The notes below the pieces were generated by a model, which saw only the letters and a program-made list of their open reading frames with translations, was not told the DNA's origin and searched no databases. Positions 54,015 through 64,000 of a DNA stretch of 64,000 nt are shown piece after piece. The translations under genes and the position numbers were made by a program. This stretch comes from Prorocentrum cordatum (Eukaryota > Sar > Dinophyceae > Prorocentrales > Prorocentraceae). The stretch's first letter is position 1. Every line of letters starts with the position of its first letter. The stretch lies in NCBI GenBank assembly GCA_963575745.1, contig CAUYUJ010007480.1, forward strand, positions 72,001-136,000, given 5' to 3'.

Positions 54015-54679
54015 ATGCCAAGCCCATCTGTACTACGCGGGTTGACGGTCTGACGTTTCATCCGTGGAAGGCTGCGCCCTGGAGCCATCCCACGCCGGGC
54101 GGCCGCGGAGGGAGGCGCGGGCGGCATGCTGCTGGGGAGGGCGCGAAGAGACGGCGTGCTCCGACACGCCTCTGGCAGAGGCCGCTCGCCCGGCGGTCGT
54201 CTCTGAACGGGCTGGCGGAGACACGCACGCGAGGCGTCAGGCACCTCCGAACAGGCTGGGTGGGCTCGCGATACTTCCAATACAGTCATCGTGCTGCCCA
54301 CTAGGCACACGTGACGAACAACGAATGTTTTTTTGCCTGGTCACGGAGAGCCTCGGCCACGAGTCCTGTCCGAGACCCGGATCGGATGAGCGCCCCGAAG
54401 ACCAGAGACCCTCCTGAGGCCAAGGTGGTCTTTAAGTCAGCGTCCTGACAGTACGCGAGGCGCCAGGCATTTCCGAGCAGGCTGAGCGGGCACACGACAC
54501 TTCCAACACGTGGTGCACCCAATGCCCGCCGCTGCTGACGGCGCGCCAGCGCCGAGAGGTGGGCTGGCGCGTGACCAGCGGGCACGAGCGGCGAGGGAGT
54601 CGAGGACCAGGACTGGAGCGAAGATGCGACGGAGGTACATGAGGAGCAGCGATGGGGGGGGGGGATAGGCATAGGGGGG
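54015..54679. repeat. Region with a 70-bp direct repeat
   Basis: 54,212-54,292 and 54,442-54,512 share ACGCGAGGCGnCAGGCA, TCCGAnCAGGCTG and CGnnACTTCCAAnAC. The rest is unassigned. Confidence 0.65.
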
Positions 54680-54790
54680 ACACATCGACCTGGAATCGGC
54701 GATACACGGCCGATAGATCACCGATAGCCCCCCGATAGTGCATCCGCACGTTCCTGGGCATGCTGGGGCTACCGTCGGGCCCCTATCGGC
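54680..54790. repeat. Dispersed repeat J, copy 2
   Basis: Partner of 6,150-6,236. Rich in CGAT-containing short palindromes (GGCGATACACGG, CGATAGATCACCGATAG). Confidence 0.5.
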
Positions 54791-55124
54791 GATCACGTGG
54801 GCGATTGGGGGTCGCTGCATCCCCCCCATATGCCTATCCCCCCCCCCGTCGCTGCCACTGAGCATAGAGGAGGAGGGGGGGCGAGGAGAGAGACGTCACC
54901 AGCGATCAGGGCCCCCCCAAGCGGGGACTTTTTCGGGGATGGACTGAACCCCCTTTAGAAAAACGCGGTTTGGTGAAAACGACCTCGGGCCCAAACCTGG
55001 CGGGCGCAGGCCTGGAGAATGACGGCCGCGGAACCCTCTCGAGAACCGAAAGCGGACAATTCACCAATCGACGTGTTCAGGGTGGGGGTTCTGTCCACCC
55101 GCGACTTTTCGATAAGCCAGGATC

Positions 55125-55236
55125 AGGAGGAGGAGTAGGAGGAGGAGGAGGAGGAGGAGGGGGAGGAGGAGGAGGAGGAGGAGGAGGAGGAGGAGGAGGA
55201 GGAGGAGGAGGAGGAGGGGGAGGAGGAGGCGCGCCG
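55125..55236. repeat. (GGA)n microsatellite
   Basis: Near-pure GGA with a few GGG interruptions. Confidence 0.93.
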
Positions 55237-55289
55237 GCAAAAAAGAGGGGCTGCAGCCGTGGGTCGAGGCATTCTCCACGGCTCGTTCT

Positions 55290-55655
55290 CTCTGCCAGGG
55301 CGGAAGCTCCTGCAGCCGGGGCGCCGGCCCGAGGAACCGCAGGGGAGGAGCGAGGCCCCCTTCGTCTCCAGAAGTGAAGACTTTGACTTCCTGTCGACAG
55401 TCTGCAGTCGGGGCGCCGGCCCGAGGAACCCCAGGGGGAGGAGCGAGGCCCCCTTCGTCTCCAGAAGGTAAGACTTCGACTCTTGTCGACAGTCTGCAGT
55501 CGGGGCGCTGGCCCGAGGAACCCCAGGGGAGGAGCGAGGCCCCCTTGTCTCCAGGAGTTGAGACTTCGACGTCCTGTCGACAGGCTGCAGTCGGGGCGCC
55601 GGCCCGAGGAACCCCAGGGGAGGAGCGAGGCCCCCTCGTCTCCAGAAGTTAAAGC
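55290..55655. repeat. 91-92-bp tandem repeat (4 units)
   Basis: Units start at GCGCCGGCCCGAGGAACC (55,321; 55,413; 55,505; 55,596) and continue GGAGCGAGGCCCCC, CTCCAGAAG and TTCGACTTCCTGTCGACAG. Confidence 0.92.
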
Positions 55656-55775
55656 TTCGACTTCCTATAGCCAACCTAAGGAAAACCTGAGGCAAGCTGT
55701 GAGACAATTCAAGGGAACACGGAGCCCCTCCCCAACTAAACGAGTTCCTGTTTCAGCGCCCCGACCGTACAAGTA
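55656..55775. repeat. Dispersed repeat B, copy 2
   Basis: Same-orientation partner of 3,063-3,200; it follows the 92-bp tandem array directly. The tail of each array unit (TTCGACTTCCTGTCGACAG) also resembles TTTCCTGTCGAAGAC in copy 1. Confidence 0.78.
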
Positions 55776-56470
55776 CGGGATCTGGATGCCACTGTCCTGG
55801 TTCAGGGGGCCCTGCTGCGACCGATGAGAGCTCCGGCCGGCTGGCCGAGGGGCCTTGGCCCATGCCAGCCCGGGTAGTCGGCGCAGACCTTTCGCGCGGG
55901 CTGCCCGGGCGATAAGCAGGGATCCCCAGCATCGCCGTCGACGTCACACCGTCGAAGCCATTTGTCGCCATCATCGTCATCAGCATGACCATCATAATCG
56001 TACTGGCCATCATGGTGATGACAATCGTACTGCCAATAACGGCGGTGACATCAATCATCTGCCACCGCGCTCTCAGCGGTTGGCGTGTCGGGTCCTCGCT
56101 TGCGTTGTTATCGTGGCTTCTTGCGGGGTACTAGTTCGGCCCCATCCCGACGCATCGATAGCAAATACAAGCAGTCTGACCAGGCTCCTGCGTTTTCGGT
56201 ATTCCTGGCAGAACCCTCTGCCGAATTCAAAGCTCTGGTAGGATACATCCCATGGCACCCCCCCCCCAGGCGCCCACCCCCCCTCCCAGGCGCCCACCCC
56301 ACCCTAGGCGCGAGCACGAGAACGGTGGCGGCTTCGCGCGGAAACGTGACTGGATAAGCATCATCGAACTCAACATCATGACCATCACCACCACACCATC
56401 ACCATCACAGCTTTCACCAACACCTCGTCTCTGACGCATTCGGACCTCTCCTTTCACGTGGGGGGAGCGG
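55776..56470. other. No gene recognised
   Basis: Scattered CATCATnAnCATC sequence around 55,965-56,060 and again near 56,360-56,410. A GGCGCCCACCCC direct repeat lies near 56,260-56,310. Confidence 0.5.
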
Positions 56471-56479
56471 GTTACGCCT

Positions 56480-56592
56480 GCAATGGGAGAGAGACAGAGA
56501 GAGAGAGAGAGAGAGACAAACAAACAAAAACAATACATACATACATAAAGAAAGAGAGAGAGAGAGACAGCAAGAGATAGCGAGAGATAGCT
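56480..56592. repeat. (AG)n, ACAT and AGAG repeats
   Basis: GAGA tracts on both sides of a short ACAAACA/ACATACAT stretch. Confidence 0.9.
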
Positions 56593-57127
56593 CTGCCCGA
56601 CACTTCAGCTTTGGGGAGATGGGGGGGCGAAGACGCTCCGTCGGCTGCTGCAACCCTGGGAGGGGCTCGATGTATACACCACGCCGTCCGGTCGGCCGAG
56701 GAGCTTGGTGAGTCGACGCCCCAGCCGCCCAACCTGTTGGACGCCGGAGCGTCTGTACACACACACAGTTCCTTCGCTGGGCTCCTGAGCTCCCTGGTCG
56801 ACCCAACGACGTGGTGCATCAGTACCCCGAGCCCCCGAGGGGGGAGCCGACGGGGGGCGAGTACTGGCCCAGGGGAGGGCAGCGTCGAGCCGCAGCCGAC
56901 GACGCCTCGCCGACGGGTCGTCGGCGGTGGGCCCCCCCGAGTGCGAAGCCGCTGGCTCCTGCAGAGGAAGAGGCGAGGGCTCCCGACTTCGCGCTGCGCG
57001 CTGCGCGAAGCGCGGAGTGCGGACAGCTTCGCGCTCTCGCGCCGCCTCCCAGGGGAGACGAGGAGGGCGAGGAGGGATCGGAGCCGAACCGCGCAGCGCG
57101 AATGACTTCGCGCCCTCGAGGGCGCCC
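56593..57127. other. GC-rich, open on both strands; possible coding remains
   Basis: A minus frame covers 57,459-56,605, including KSFALRGSAPIPPRPPRLPW, but bias alone could produce it. Around 56,985-57,115 GCGCTGCGC/GCGCAGCGC motifs form imperfect palindromes. Confidence 0.35.
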
Positions 57128-57345
57128 TTGAAGAAAACAGCGGCACAAACAGAGACTTCCGGCCCTCCGCGCGGGTTCCCTGGACCCGTGTGGGACCCCC
57201 CCTGCCTGGCGCACGGAGCGCGCCAGGGGCGGCGCCGGAGGCGCCGCCAGGGGGCCCCGGCGCGGGTCCAAGAAGCCCGCGCGGAGCGCCAGCAGTTTGC
57301 GCAAGTCCGTGCCGGTTTTTTCTTCTTCGACCCTGGGCGGGGAGG
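57128..57345 (-). mobile_element. Introner-like element, copy B
   Basis: Read on the minus strand it starts GGTCGAAGAAGAAAAAACC and ends TTTTCTTCAAG, as the intron at 3,869-4,076 starts with GATCGAAGAAGAAAAAACAC and ends at an AG. Between these lie inverted arms (CTCCGCGCGGG and CCCGCGCGGAG, each followed by TGGACCCG-like sequence) and the palindrome GGCGGCGCCTCCGGCGCCGCC-like core. The order and spacing of all parts match copy A over about 200 bp. Confidence 0.78.
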
Positions 57346-57407
57346 GCCCTCGGGCCTCCCTCGGCGACGACTGGGGGATCGGGGGTCGACGCGTCGCCCC
57401 CTGGGGC

Positions 57408-57505
57408 GCCCATGTACATGAACACGGCCCCTCGACCTGCAGGACTGGCCGCGTTGCACGAATCTTTGCGCAATGCGTACTCTCGAAACCAGCGTGTACG
57501 TGTGC
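57408..57505. repeat. Dispersed repeat P, copy 2
   Basis: Same-orientation partner of 52,750-52,890; it lies 60 bp from introner-like copy B. Confidence 0.68.
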
Positions 57506-57539
57506 GGCCTTTTTCCGCTCCTGAGTTGCCAACGTCTGC

Positions 57540-58045
57540 CCCTTCGTTCTCGGGTCCTGCCGCGGCCCTGCCGCGGCCGTGGGCGACGATCCGCGCAAGG
57601 CCCCGGAGAGCGCTCTCGGCGAGGCGCGGCTGCCGGAGAGCATCCCCGGACGAGAAGGACCGGCCGAGGACCGACGAAGACATCCGAGAAAACCTCGAAG
57701 CTCGACGCTTGAGAGACGCGAGGCGCGACTCCCTTCGCGCCCCCACGGTTGAGCCAGTCCCAGGAGGAGGCGGAGGAGGAGGAGGATGTGCATGAGGAGG
57801 AGGAGGAGGAGGAAGAGGAGGAGGAGGAGGAGGAGGAGGAGGAGGAGAAGCAGGAGGAGCCCCCCCCTCAATGTGGCCCCTTTGTCTTCGGGCCATGGCT
57901 CGGCTCTCCCGCGGCCGTCCTGGCTGACCCGGGCGCTCCAGGCGAACGCCCTCGGCGCGGCGCGGCGCAGTCGCCGGAGAGCGCTCCCGAGGCCGCCGAG
58001 AGCCGCCGAGGGCCGACGGCAACGTCCGAACACCTTTTTTGGTCT
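57540..58045. repeat. Dispersed repeat D, copies 2 and 3, around a (GGA)n tract
   Basis: 57,560-57,690 and 57,900-58,045 share TCGGGnCnTG, CCGCGGCCGT, GCGCnAGGC and CGGAGAGCnCTC then CATCCGA or CGTCCGA, on either side of a GGA tract at 57,765-57,860. Copy 1 is at 12,115-12,225. Confidence 0.6.
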
Positions 58046-58215
58046 GCGGGGCGAGAGCGAACCTCTACCGGTAAAAGCTAGGCGGGCTACGCACAACAGC
58101 TCTAATTGGGGAGACAGGGCGCAGGCGGGCGGGGCATCAGGCGGCCGGAGGGCGAGCTGGGCAACGTCCGAACACCTCGAAGCTGGAAACCCCGTCGCCC
58201 CCCCAGCGATGGCCA

Positions 58216-58333
58216 TCGCTCGGGCGTCCATTCCCTGTGCTCTTTTCGGTCTCGCGCGTGGTTTTTTCTCGCTGGATGATCCAGGGTGCTCCTTACCAAT
58301 CCCCGCCGAGGAAGAGTGCACACGTCCGAGGGA
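58216..58333. mobile_element. MITE-like element M, copy 3
   Basis: Left arm TCGCTCGGGCGTCCATTCC; right arm GTGCACACGTCCGAGGGA. The arms pair with a few mismatches, and the T-rich centre (GTGGTTTTTTCTCGCTGGATG) matches copy 2. Confidence 0.75.
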
Positions 58334-58347
58334 TACCAAGAGCTAGG

Positions 58348-58580
58348 GAAACGAACTCTATATACACCGACGCTTTTTCCGACCCTGCGCTGGAATTCGC
58401 ACAGGAACGCGGATCCTGGTGTGTACGGGGTCCTGGTGTATACTTTGTCGTTGTTTCCCTTGGACAACGGGGGACAAGTATACGCCACACCACCCCGACG
58501 ACGTCCCCGACCCTCAAAAAGTCTTGGGATTGAAAAAACAACTCGCCACTGGTATTGTATATGGTCCAGTTTCCGACTAA
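58348..58580. repeat. Dispersed module H, copy 2
   Basis: Partner of 4,395-4,635 in the same orientation. It lies only 15 bp from element M copy 3. Confidence 0.85.
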
Positions 58581-58583
58581 CGT

Positions 58584-58660
58584 GGCCCCTGGCTCCCCCC
58601 CGCAGACGTCGTGCGAAAGCCGAGCCCGCGGGGCCTGGCAGCAGTGCGTGCTGTGCCAGG
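58584..58660 (-). CDS. Possible Cys-containing exon fragment
   Basis: On the minus strand, after CACTCAG|GCGGC near 58,660, the frame reads GYAATWHSTHCCQAPRARLS then HDVCGGEPGATL and meets the start of module H. In the ankyrin-TYW1 gene the same module begins right after an exon, which supports an exon border here. No partner exon or family was found. Confidence 0.3.
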
Positions 58661-58999
58661 TGGCCGCGTAGCCGCCTGAGTGCGTGCCGGGGGGCAGGCC
58701 CTCTTCCTCTCAGGGGGGACGGGAAAGAGGCGGAGGAGGGATGGTGACCAGAACGAGGAGGAAGAGGAGGAACAACGGAACATGAGGAGGAGTAGCAGGA
58801 GGAGGATGAGGAGGAGAATGGGAAGAGAAGGGAGGGATGAGAGAGGGAGGAGGAAACTGAGGAGAGGAAGGAAGGGAGTTCTCGGAAACGAGTTGTGGCA
58901 GCCCGAAGACAGGGATCCCCTTTGTGGCTGCCGTACCCGTGGCTGTAGTATTGGATCTGTTGTAATCCGCCGCAAGACAAATGAGTCCTCCTTTGAAAG
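58661..58999. other. Purine-rich spacer, no gene recognised
   Basis: GGA/GAAGAG-rich between 58,720 and 58,880. Confidence 0.5.
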
Positions 59000-59430
59000 C
59001 TGCCCCAATACATATTTTTTTGCAAGTCGCTACAAAAGGATTCCTATTGCAATGAACCGCAAAAAGAATCCACGTGTCAACCACGACACATGTGCAACAA
59101 GGAATCCTCTTTTAATCCGCCACAAGACGAATACATCTGTAACCCGCCGCAAGTGGAATCCTTCTCGCAACCGCCTCGGGAGACGGCCCTCAATACGAAG
59201 AACTTGAACTTGTCTAGGGGGGGCAGACAAGAGCACATGTAATGTGGTGGCCTGGCGAACCGGTTTCCTGCATGGTGGCCTTCCAATGGGTTGCTGTAGT
59301 ATTGACGCTTTTGCAATACGCCACACATGAATTTGTGTAATCAAAGCTGCCACAGCAGGAATCCTTTTGCAATCAGCTGCAAAAGAACTTCTGCCTGTAC
59401 GGTGCCACGCAGGGAATCCTTTGGTCAGGC
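59000..59430. repeat. Degenerate GGAATCC / GCCGCAAGA repeat
   Basis: Irregular units of GGATTCCTnTTGCAAT, CGCCGCAAGnnGAATCC and CGCCACAAGACGAAT. Units appear in both orientations of GGATTCC, which is itself nearly palindromic. Confidence 0.65.
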
Positions 59431-60589
59431 GCCACAGTTCAACGTTTAATATTGTTCCTGCCCACCCCTGAAGTGCTTTCATCTTACATTGTTGGACGTT
59501 GCGTTGTGTATGCTTTCCCGATGTTTCCTCCTTTCATGCTTTCCCCTTGCGTGCTCGGGGAGGAGGCCCCCCTTCCCTCCGGGGCGATTGCGTCAAGGAT
59601 TTCTTTTTTGTGGCTGATTGCACATGTATTCCTTCTTGTGACGGGTTACAAAACACATCCTTCAATCGTACTTGAGCCCGTCGCTCAGCACGGTCCTCAC
59701 ACATTAAGACAACTCATCATACAACACACCATGCAACACAACGCGAAACAAAACCATACATCACACTACGACACAACATAACACACGTTCGTCTGGGCAT
59801 TGGGAAGAAAGCTGTTGGCTTGATGGCGACGTGGCTGAAACATGATGGCACGGCTGAGGAGGGGGATGGGATGAGAGCGAGGTGGAAGAAGAAGAAGGTG
59901 ATGAAGAAGGGGGTGAGAAAGTGGATGAAAATATATTGTCAAATAATCCCCGTGATGGTGAAGAAGGGGGGGAGCAGAAGCTTAGGACGTGGCTGCAGAG
60001 AGTAATCAGAACGATGCGGGCGGACAGTGGAAAGCAGATGAGGGGGAGGACGGATGAAGAAATAAGTGGAACAAACATCGACAACAAGGCAGACTGTATG
60101 AAGGGGGAGCACGTGTATGTGTGTATATATAGTTTCAAATGCGAATGTGCACAAACACACATACATGTCTTTCTCTAGCAGTGTATACGTAATATATGGA
60201 TTTTGGATTTCGATATGTGTATGCGTACCTGCGTTCACATGTGAAACTATCATTATATATCACTCACTCTGCCAATGTGTATGCTAACCAGCGTGGGCCC
60301 CAGACAGTGTGATCTAGCATAATATGCGATGTGATATGTGCGATGCAGCTACGCAAGGCAATATATGCAGTGCAATCAATGCAAGGCCAATCCATACGGG
60401 GCAATCTCCGCAATGAAATCGATTGGGTGCAACGTTAAGTCGCACCACTTTGGTTGCACCATGCTTTCATATGCTATGCTGTGCCCTTCTGTGCTATGCT
60501 ATGCTGAGCGAAACTGTGCTGCGGTAAACTGTGCTACACTATGCTATGCGAATTGGCCAGTGCGAGTGGACGAGTGCAGGTGGACGAGT
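59431..60589. other. AT-richer region, no gene recognised
   Basis: CACAAC-rich at 59,690-59,780, GA-rich at 59,850-60,060, and CTATGCT repeats at 60,470-60,550. No motif or splice-bordered island stood out. Confidence 0.5.
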
Positions 60590-60835
60590 CCAGATGGCGG
60601 CGACGGACGGCGGCGACGAGCCAGCCAGACAGGCACTCAATGCACATGGCGGCGACGGACGGCGGCGGCGGGCAACGGCGGGCGGCGACGGGACCGGCCG
60701 AACTGGCACCGCAGCCCAAGCGGCGACGGGCGGCGACGAGCTGGCCAGACAGGCACCATGGCCCAATGCAAACGGCGGCGACGGACGGCGCGACGGGCGG
60801 CGACAAGCCAGCAGGACCAGCTCTTGGGCACGGTT
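60590..60835. repeat. Diverged tandem repeat around GGCGGCGACGAGC
   Basis: Four or five units containing GGCGGCGACGG(A/G)CGGCG, GACGAGCnnGCCAGACAGGCAC and CCCAA(T/G)GC. Confidence 0.8.
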
Positions 60836-61402
60836 GCCTTAGAACACAAGTAGGATCCCCTAAGTGCAAGTACCGCTTGGGGGATCTATTCCCCCCTCCA
60901 CCCTCCCCCATCCCCCCTGCATTTTTATCGTCATTCTCATCACGACATTCCTCCCTCTACTTCTCCTCCTCCTCCTCCTCATCTTTCTACCGTAACTGAT
61001 CATACGGGTCTTCTTCTTGCTCCTCGTCCTGAGCCTCATCCTGATGCTCCATTGTCACCTTCTCCTCCTCCGCCTCTCGTTATCCCCCTCCTCTGTCCAA
61101 AGCTAAGACCGCACCTGCACGACACCCGACTCGGCCCGCTTGGGCCAAAGCGGCATCACGGAGGTCGGAAATTGCTGTGATGAGGATGCGGCTCTCCTGC
61201 AGATAATGTCAACACGTTACTTTCCTAGCCTGCTCGGCCCGCTTGGGCCAACGTGGCAAAGGGGCAACGCAGACGTGGCTTTGATGGCGGCTCGCCGCTC
61301 GCACGTGCAGAAACGTTATCGTCCTACTGGCCAGTGCAAACGGCCTGCAGTTGCCACCCTTCACGCCAGCCCGAGGCACCCATGCGTGGGCCGCCCGAGG
61401 AC
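60836..61402. other. No firm gene; 100-bp-spaced duplication
   Basis: CTCGGCCCGCTTGGGCCAA occurs at about 61,130 and 61,230. A plus frame 61,140-61,766 overlaps the better minus candidate. Confidence 0.45.
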
Positions 61403-61669
61403 TCACACCGCGCCGCTCCTGTTCGCCAGCGGTGGCCGCTCTGGCCAGGTGGCATCCTCGTGCCTCAACTTGCTCATCGCAGTCCCAGCCTCGGCGATGG
61501 CTTGGCGTCCTTGCTGGCCCGCCCACCCTGAGGTCGAGTCGAAAGGCCTTTGCACCTCCGTCCCTCTCCGCAGTGCGGTCGCGGCGAATTCGAAAAGGAG
61601 CTTCGCGTCAACAGCTCGGTCGAGCTCAGGTTGCACGGCTCGTGCCCCAGTCAGCTGTGGAAGGCCCAC
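61403..61669 (-). CDS. Possible coding fragment
   Basis: An 88-codon minus frame starting with ATG at 61,669 reads AVDAKLLFEFAATALRRGTE, GWAGQQGRQAIAEAGTAMSK and LRHEDATWPERPPLANRSGA before a stop. It reads like dinoflagellate hypothetical or retroelement protein. No neighbouring exon was identified, so it could be decayed. Confidence 0.33.
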   Translation of the reverse strand: MGLPQLTGARAVQPELDRAVDAKLLFEFAATALRRGTEVQRPFDSTSGWAGQQGRQAIAEAGTAMSKLRHEDATWPERPPLANRSGAV

Positions 61670-61959
61670 ACATCGACACCACTACCAAGATCTGGGATCA
61701 CCTCTGTCGATGGGGGCTGACCCACGGTCCTGGAGCTGGCGGTCACACTTGGGCCTCTGGAGGTGAGCAAGAGCGCGCTTGACGGGCGTTTGGGTGAGAA
61801 TCATCCCCCGACCCAAACCCCCCACCACCACCCCTCGAGCAAGGGGAGGGGTAACTCGGAAACAGGACGGATTACAACCGATTGGGACGGACCCCAACGA
61901 TTTTGGTACCACTTCCAACCAGCTAATACCAAGTCCAATCGCTGTGGAAGCTCTTTTTA

Positions 61960-62310
61960 AAGTTTCCTGAGACATTCCTGGGGGATTCCTTGGCGATTCC
62001 TTGAAAACTCCTTCGATACCACTTAGAAAATATTCAAGACGATTCCCTCGGGATTTCTTACAGGCCTCCATGGGTTCTTTACAACCTCCTCGGAGACTCC
62101 TCAACGATCCCTAAGAGATTCCCTACTGATTCCTCTGGACCCCCCCAAGGATTTCCCAAGAACCCTCCGGATTTTCAGGGATTCCTCAGGATTCCGCATG
62201 GATTCCTCAGAGATTCTCGAGGATTCCTCAACCTATTCCGTCGGTTTCCTCAAGGTTCCTCAGATATTTCTCAAGGTTTCTTCTGAGATTCCTCAGGATT
62301 CCTGAGTGCA
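61960..62310. repeat. Degenerate GGATTCCTCAG minisatellite
   Basis: Units of 12-16 bp around GATTCCTCAGGATTCC, most regular between 62,160 and 62,300. Confidence 0.75.
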
Positions 62311-62334
62311 GCGCATTTCCGATGGAAGCCGTAC

Positions 62335-62650
62335 TCAAAAACATCTAGAACATGGAATCTGATGTGGAAGGCTGGGGTCGGCGCGCACCCTATCAATTTC
62401 CAACTGAAAGGCGCACGGAATAGTCAAGAATTCTACGGGAGGCTCGGACCAACGCATTTCCTAATACATTCGCTTTCTAATAGAAAACAAACTAGGACAT
62501 AATTTTGCGAGAGGCTCGATTGGATCCCATTTGATCAACAAATCGCAAACTATAGAATTCTGGGGGAGGGCGGAATCAGCGCATGTCCTATTGACTTCCG
62601 AATGCCAAGCACATCGGAGGCTGGGGGGTGAGATCGACATGGAACGGAGA
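62335..62650. repeat. About 85-bp diverged repeat Q (with copies at the right edge)
   Basis: Units carry AGAATTCTGnGGGAGGC, TCnGCGCATGTCCTATTGA and TTCCGAATGCCAAGCACAT-like parts near 62,430 and 62,555. Two more lie at 63,868-64,000. Confidence 0.7.
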
Positions 62651-62804
62651 GCCCCCCACTGGGAACTTGATTTCGGTTTTGTCGTGAGTGCGAGAGGAAG
62701 CTGCGTGGGCGGGCGAGGGGAATGACTCCGCTGTGGCTACGGCGGGTCAAGAACCATTGATTGCCTTCCTCCCTCCCTGGTGGGCGGGCGGAAGCCGGGT
62801 TGTC

Positions 62805-63870
62805 ACGCCGTGGTGTCCCGTCGGTGTCTTCGTAATGTTCCGTGGCTGTCCCGTCAATGTTCCGTCGGTGTCCCGTTGATGTCCCGTCGGTGTCCCGTTA
62901 AAGTCCCGTCGATGTCCCGTCGGTGTCCCGTCGATGTCCCGTTGGTGTCCCATTGTTGTCCCGTTGGTGTCCCGTCGGTGTCCCGTCGGAGTCCCGTGGT
63001 GAGATCGATCGTGAGATCTATAATAAGGTCGATCGTGAGATCGATGGTGAGATCGAGCGGGTGAGATCGATAGTAAGACCGATGGTGAGATCGATAGTGA
63101 CATCGAACATGCAATCGATTGGTGCACCGATGGAGTCCCGATGGTATCCTGTGGTGTCCCGTCGGCATCCCGTCGGTGTCCTGTGAGTGTCCCTTCTGTC
63201 TTTTTGTTGCCCATGGTGAGATCGACGGTGAGATCGATCGTGAGACCGATGGTGCAATTGATAGTGAGATCGGTAGTGAGGGCGATAGTGAGATCGATCG
63301 AGTGAGATCGATAGTGAGATCGAGCGAGTAAGGTCGATAGGGAGATCGAACATGAGATCGACTGGTGTCCAGATGGTGTGCCGATGGTATCCTGTGGTGT
63401 CCCGGCGTTCCGTCGGTGTCCCGCGGGTGTCCCATTGGTGTCCCTTCGGTGTCCCGTCGGTGTCCTGTGGTGAGATCGATCGTGGGACCGATAGTGGGAT
63501 CGATAGTGAGACCGATCGTGAGCTCGATCATTGGATCACTAGTGATATCTAGAGTGAGATCAAACGTGAGATCGATCGAGTGAGAGCGATGGTGGGATCG
63601 ATCGAGTGAGACGGATAGCGAGACCGATAATACGATCAGTCATAGCGAGATCGATAATGCGATCAGTCGTGAGATCGATGGTGACCTGATGGTGTCCTGG
63701 TGGTGTTTCGATGGTGTCTCGGTGGTGTCCTGGAGGTGTCCCGATAGGTGCCTCGAGTGGTGTTCCGATGGTGTCCCGATTGGTGTGCCAGCATCGCAGT
63801 TATCGCCATTTGGTTCTTTCTCCCACCATCAACCTCATTTTCACCCGAAGGGTGGTCGTACAAGTAATGC
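62805..63870. repeat. Minisatellite module F, copy 2 (inverted)
   Basis: GTGTCCCGTCGGTGTCCCG units and GAGATCGATnGTGAGATCG units alternate, ending with CACCCGAAGGGTGGTCGTAC at 63,842-63,861. It is the reverse-orientation equivalent of 28,676-29,198 and about twice as long. Confidence 0.88.
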
Positions 63871-64000
63871 ATTATAGAATTCTGCGGGGGGGATCAGCGC
63901 GTGTCCTACTGAATTCTGATTGCCGAGCACATGAAATATTAGAGATTTATGCGGGAGGCTGGGGTCAGCGCGTGTCCGATTGCAACCCGACTGGAAAACA
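63868..64000. repeat. Repeat Q, further copies, cut by the window edge
   Basis: AGAATTCTGCGGGGGGGATC, AGCGCGTGTCCTACTGAATT and a second partial unit. They flank module F copy 2 on the far side from the copies at 62,335-62,650. Confidence 0.75.

Noticed and set aside
56819-58339. 506-codon minus-strand frame
   Set aside because: It runs through the introner-like element, a GGA tract and dispersed repeats, so it cannot be one exon.

Overview
The window reads as nuclear DNA of a dinoflagellate. No marker names the species. The grounds are: two matches to the 22-nt dinoflagellate spliced leader, each followed directly by a decayed second leader (minus strand, 31,243-31,279 and 50,028-50,062); split genes whose exons join in phase through GC-AG and GA-AG introns as well as GT-AG; short direct repeats at several splice junctions; genes all on one strand; a decayed LINE; and a very large load of simple repeats, minisatellites and 90-bp satellites. 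No bacterial operon, rRNA, tRNA or CRISPR array was found. Most long open frames here are artefacts of repeats whose unit is a multiple of three.

Layout. 1-3.3 kb: microsatellites, a 10-bp and a 30-bp minisatellite, probably inside a long intron. 3.3-5.6 kb: minus-strand gene joining ankyrin-like repeats to the start of the TYW1 radical-SAM core, running off the left edge. 7.2-11.9 kb: decayed LINE, minus strand (endonuclease, reverse transcriptase, Cys/His C-terminal part). 12-13.8 kb: dispersed repeats. 13.8-18 kb: three blocks of a related 89/90-bp satellite. 18.1-22.7 kb: a second, unrelated 90-bp satellite of about 44 units. 22.8-29.2 kb: dispersed repeats present two or more times. 30.2-31.3 kb: a compound AT/GGTTGG/CGCCGC block ending at a double spliced leader. 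31.3-34.1 kb: polypurine/polypyrimidine tracts.

34.3-47.3 kb is the gene-rich part. All genes are on the minus strand: a 126-aa unknown gene (35,101-34,323), a 717-aa transposase-like gene (38,199-35,576), a Ser/Lys-rich unknown gene of about 780 aa with one probable frameshift (42,852-39,518), and a 582-aa acidic, probably nuclear unknown gene (47,312-43,545). These were assembled by reading across introns full of GGA/TCC repeats. Phases agree at every proposed junction, but no transcript has been seen.

47.4-50.1 kb: an inverted relative of the 30-31 kb block, an exon-like ORF, and a very GC-rich alanine-coding stretch starting at the second double spliced leader. 50.5-64 kb: more satellites, copies of two inverted-repeat element families, a second copy of an intron found in the ankyrin-TYW1 gene, and an inverted copy of the 28.7-29.2 kb minisatellite module.

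The most notable system is intron and gene mobility. An entire intron of the ankyrin-TYW1 gene (3,869-4,076) has a diverged copy at 57,128-57,345 with terminal inverted repeats, as expected of an introner (intron-generating transposable element). The doubled spliced leaders point to repeated rounds of mRNA retroposition.
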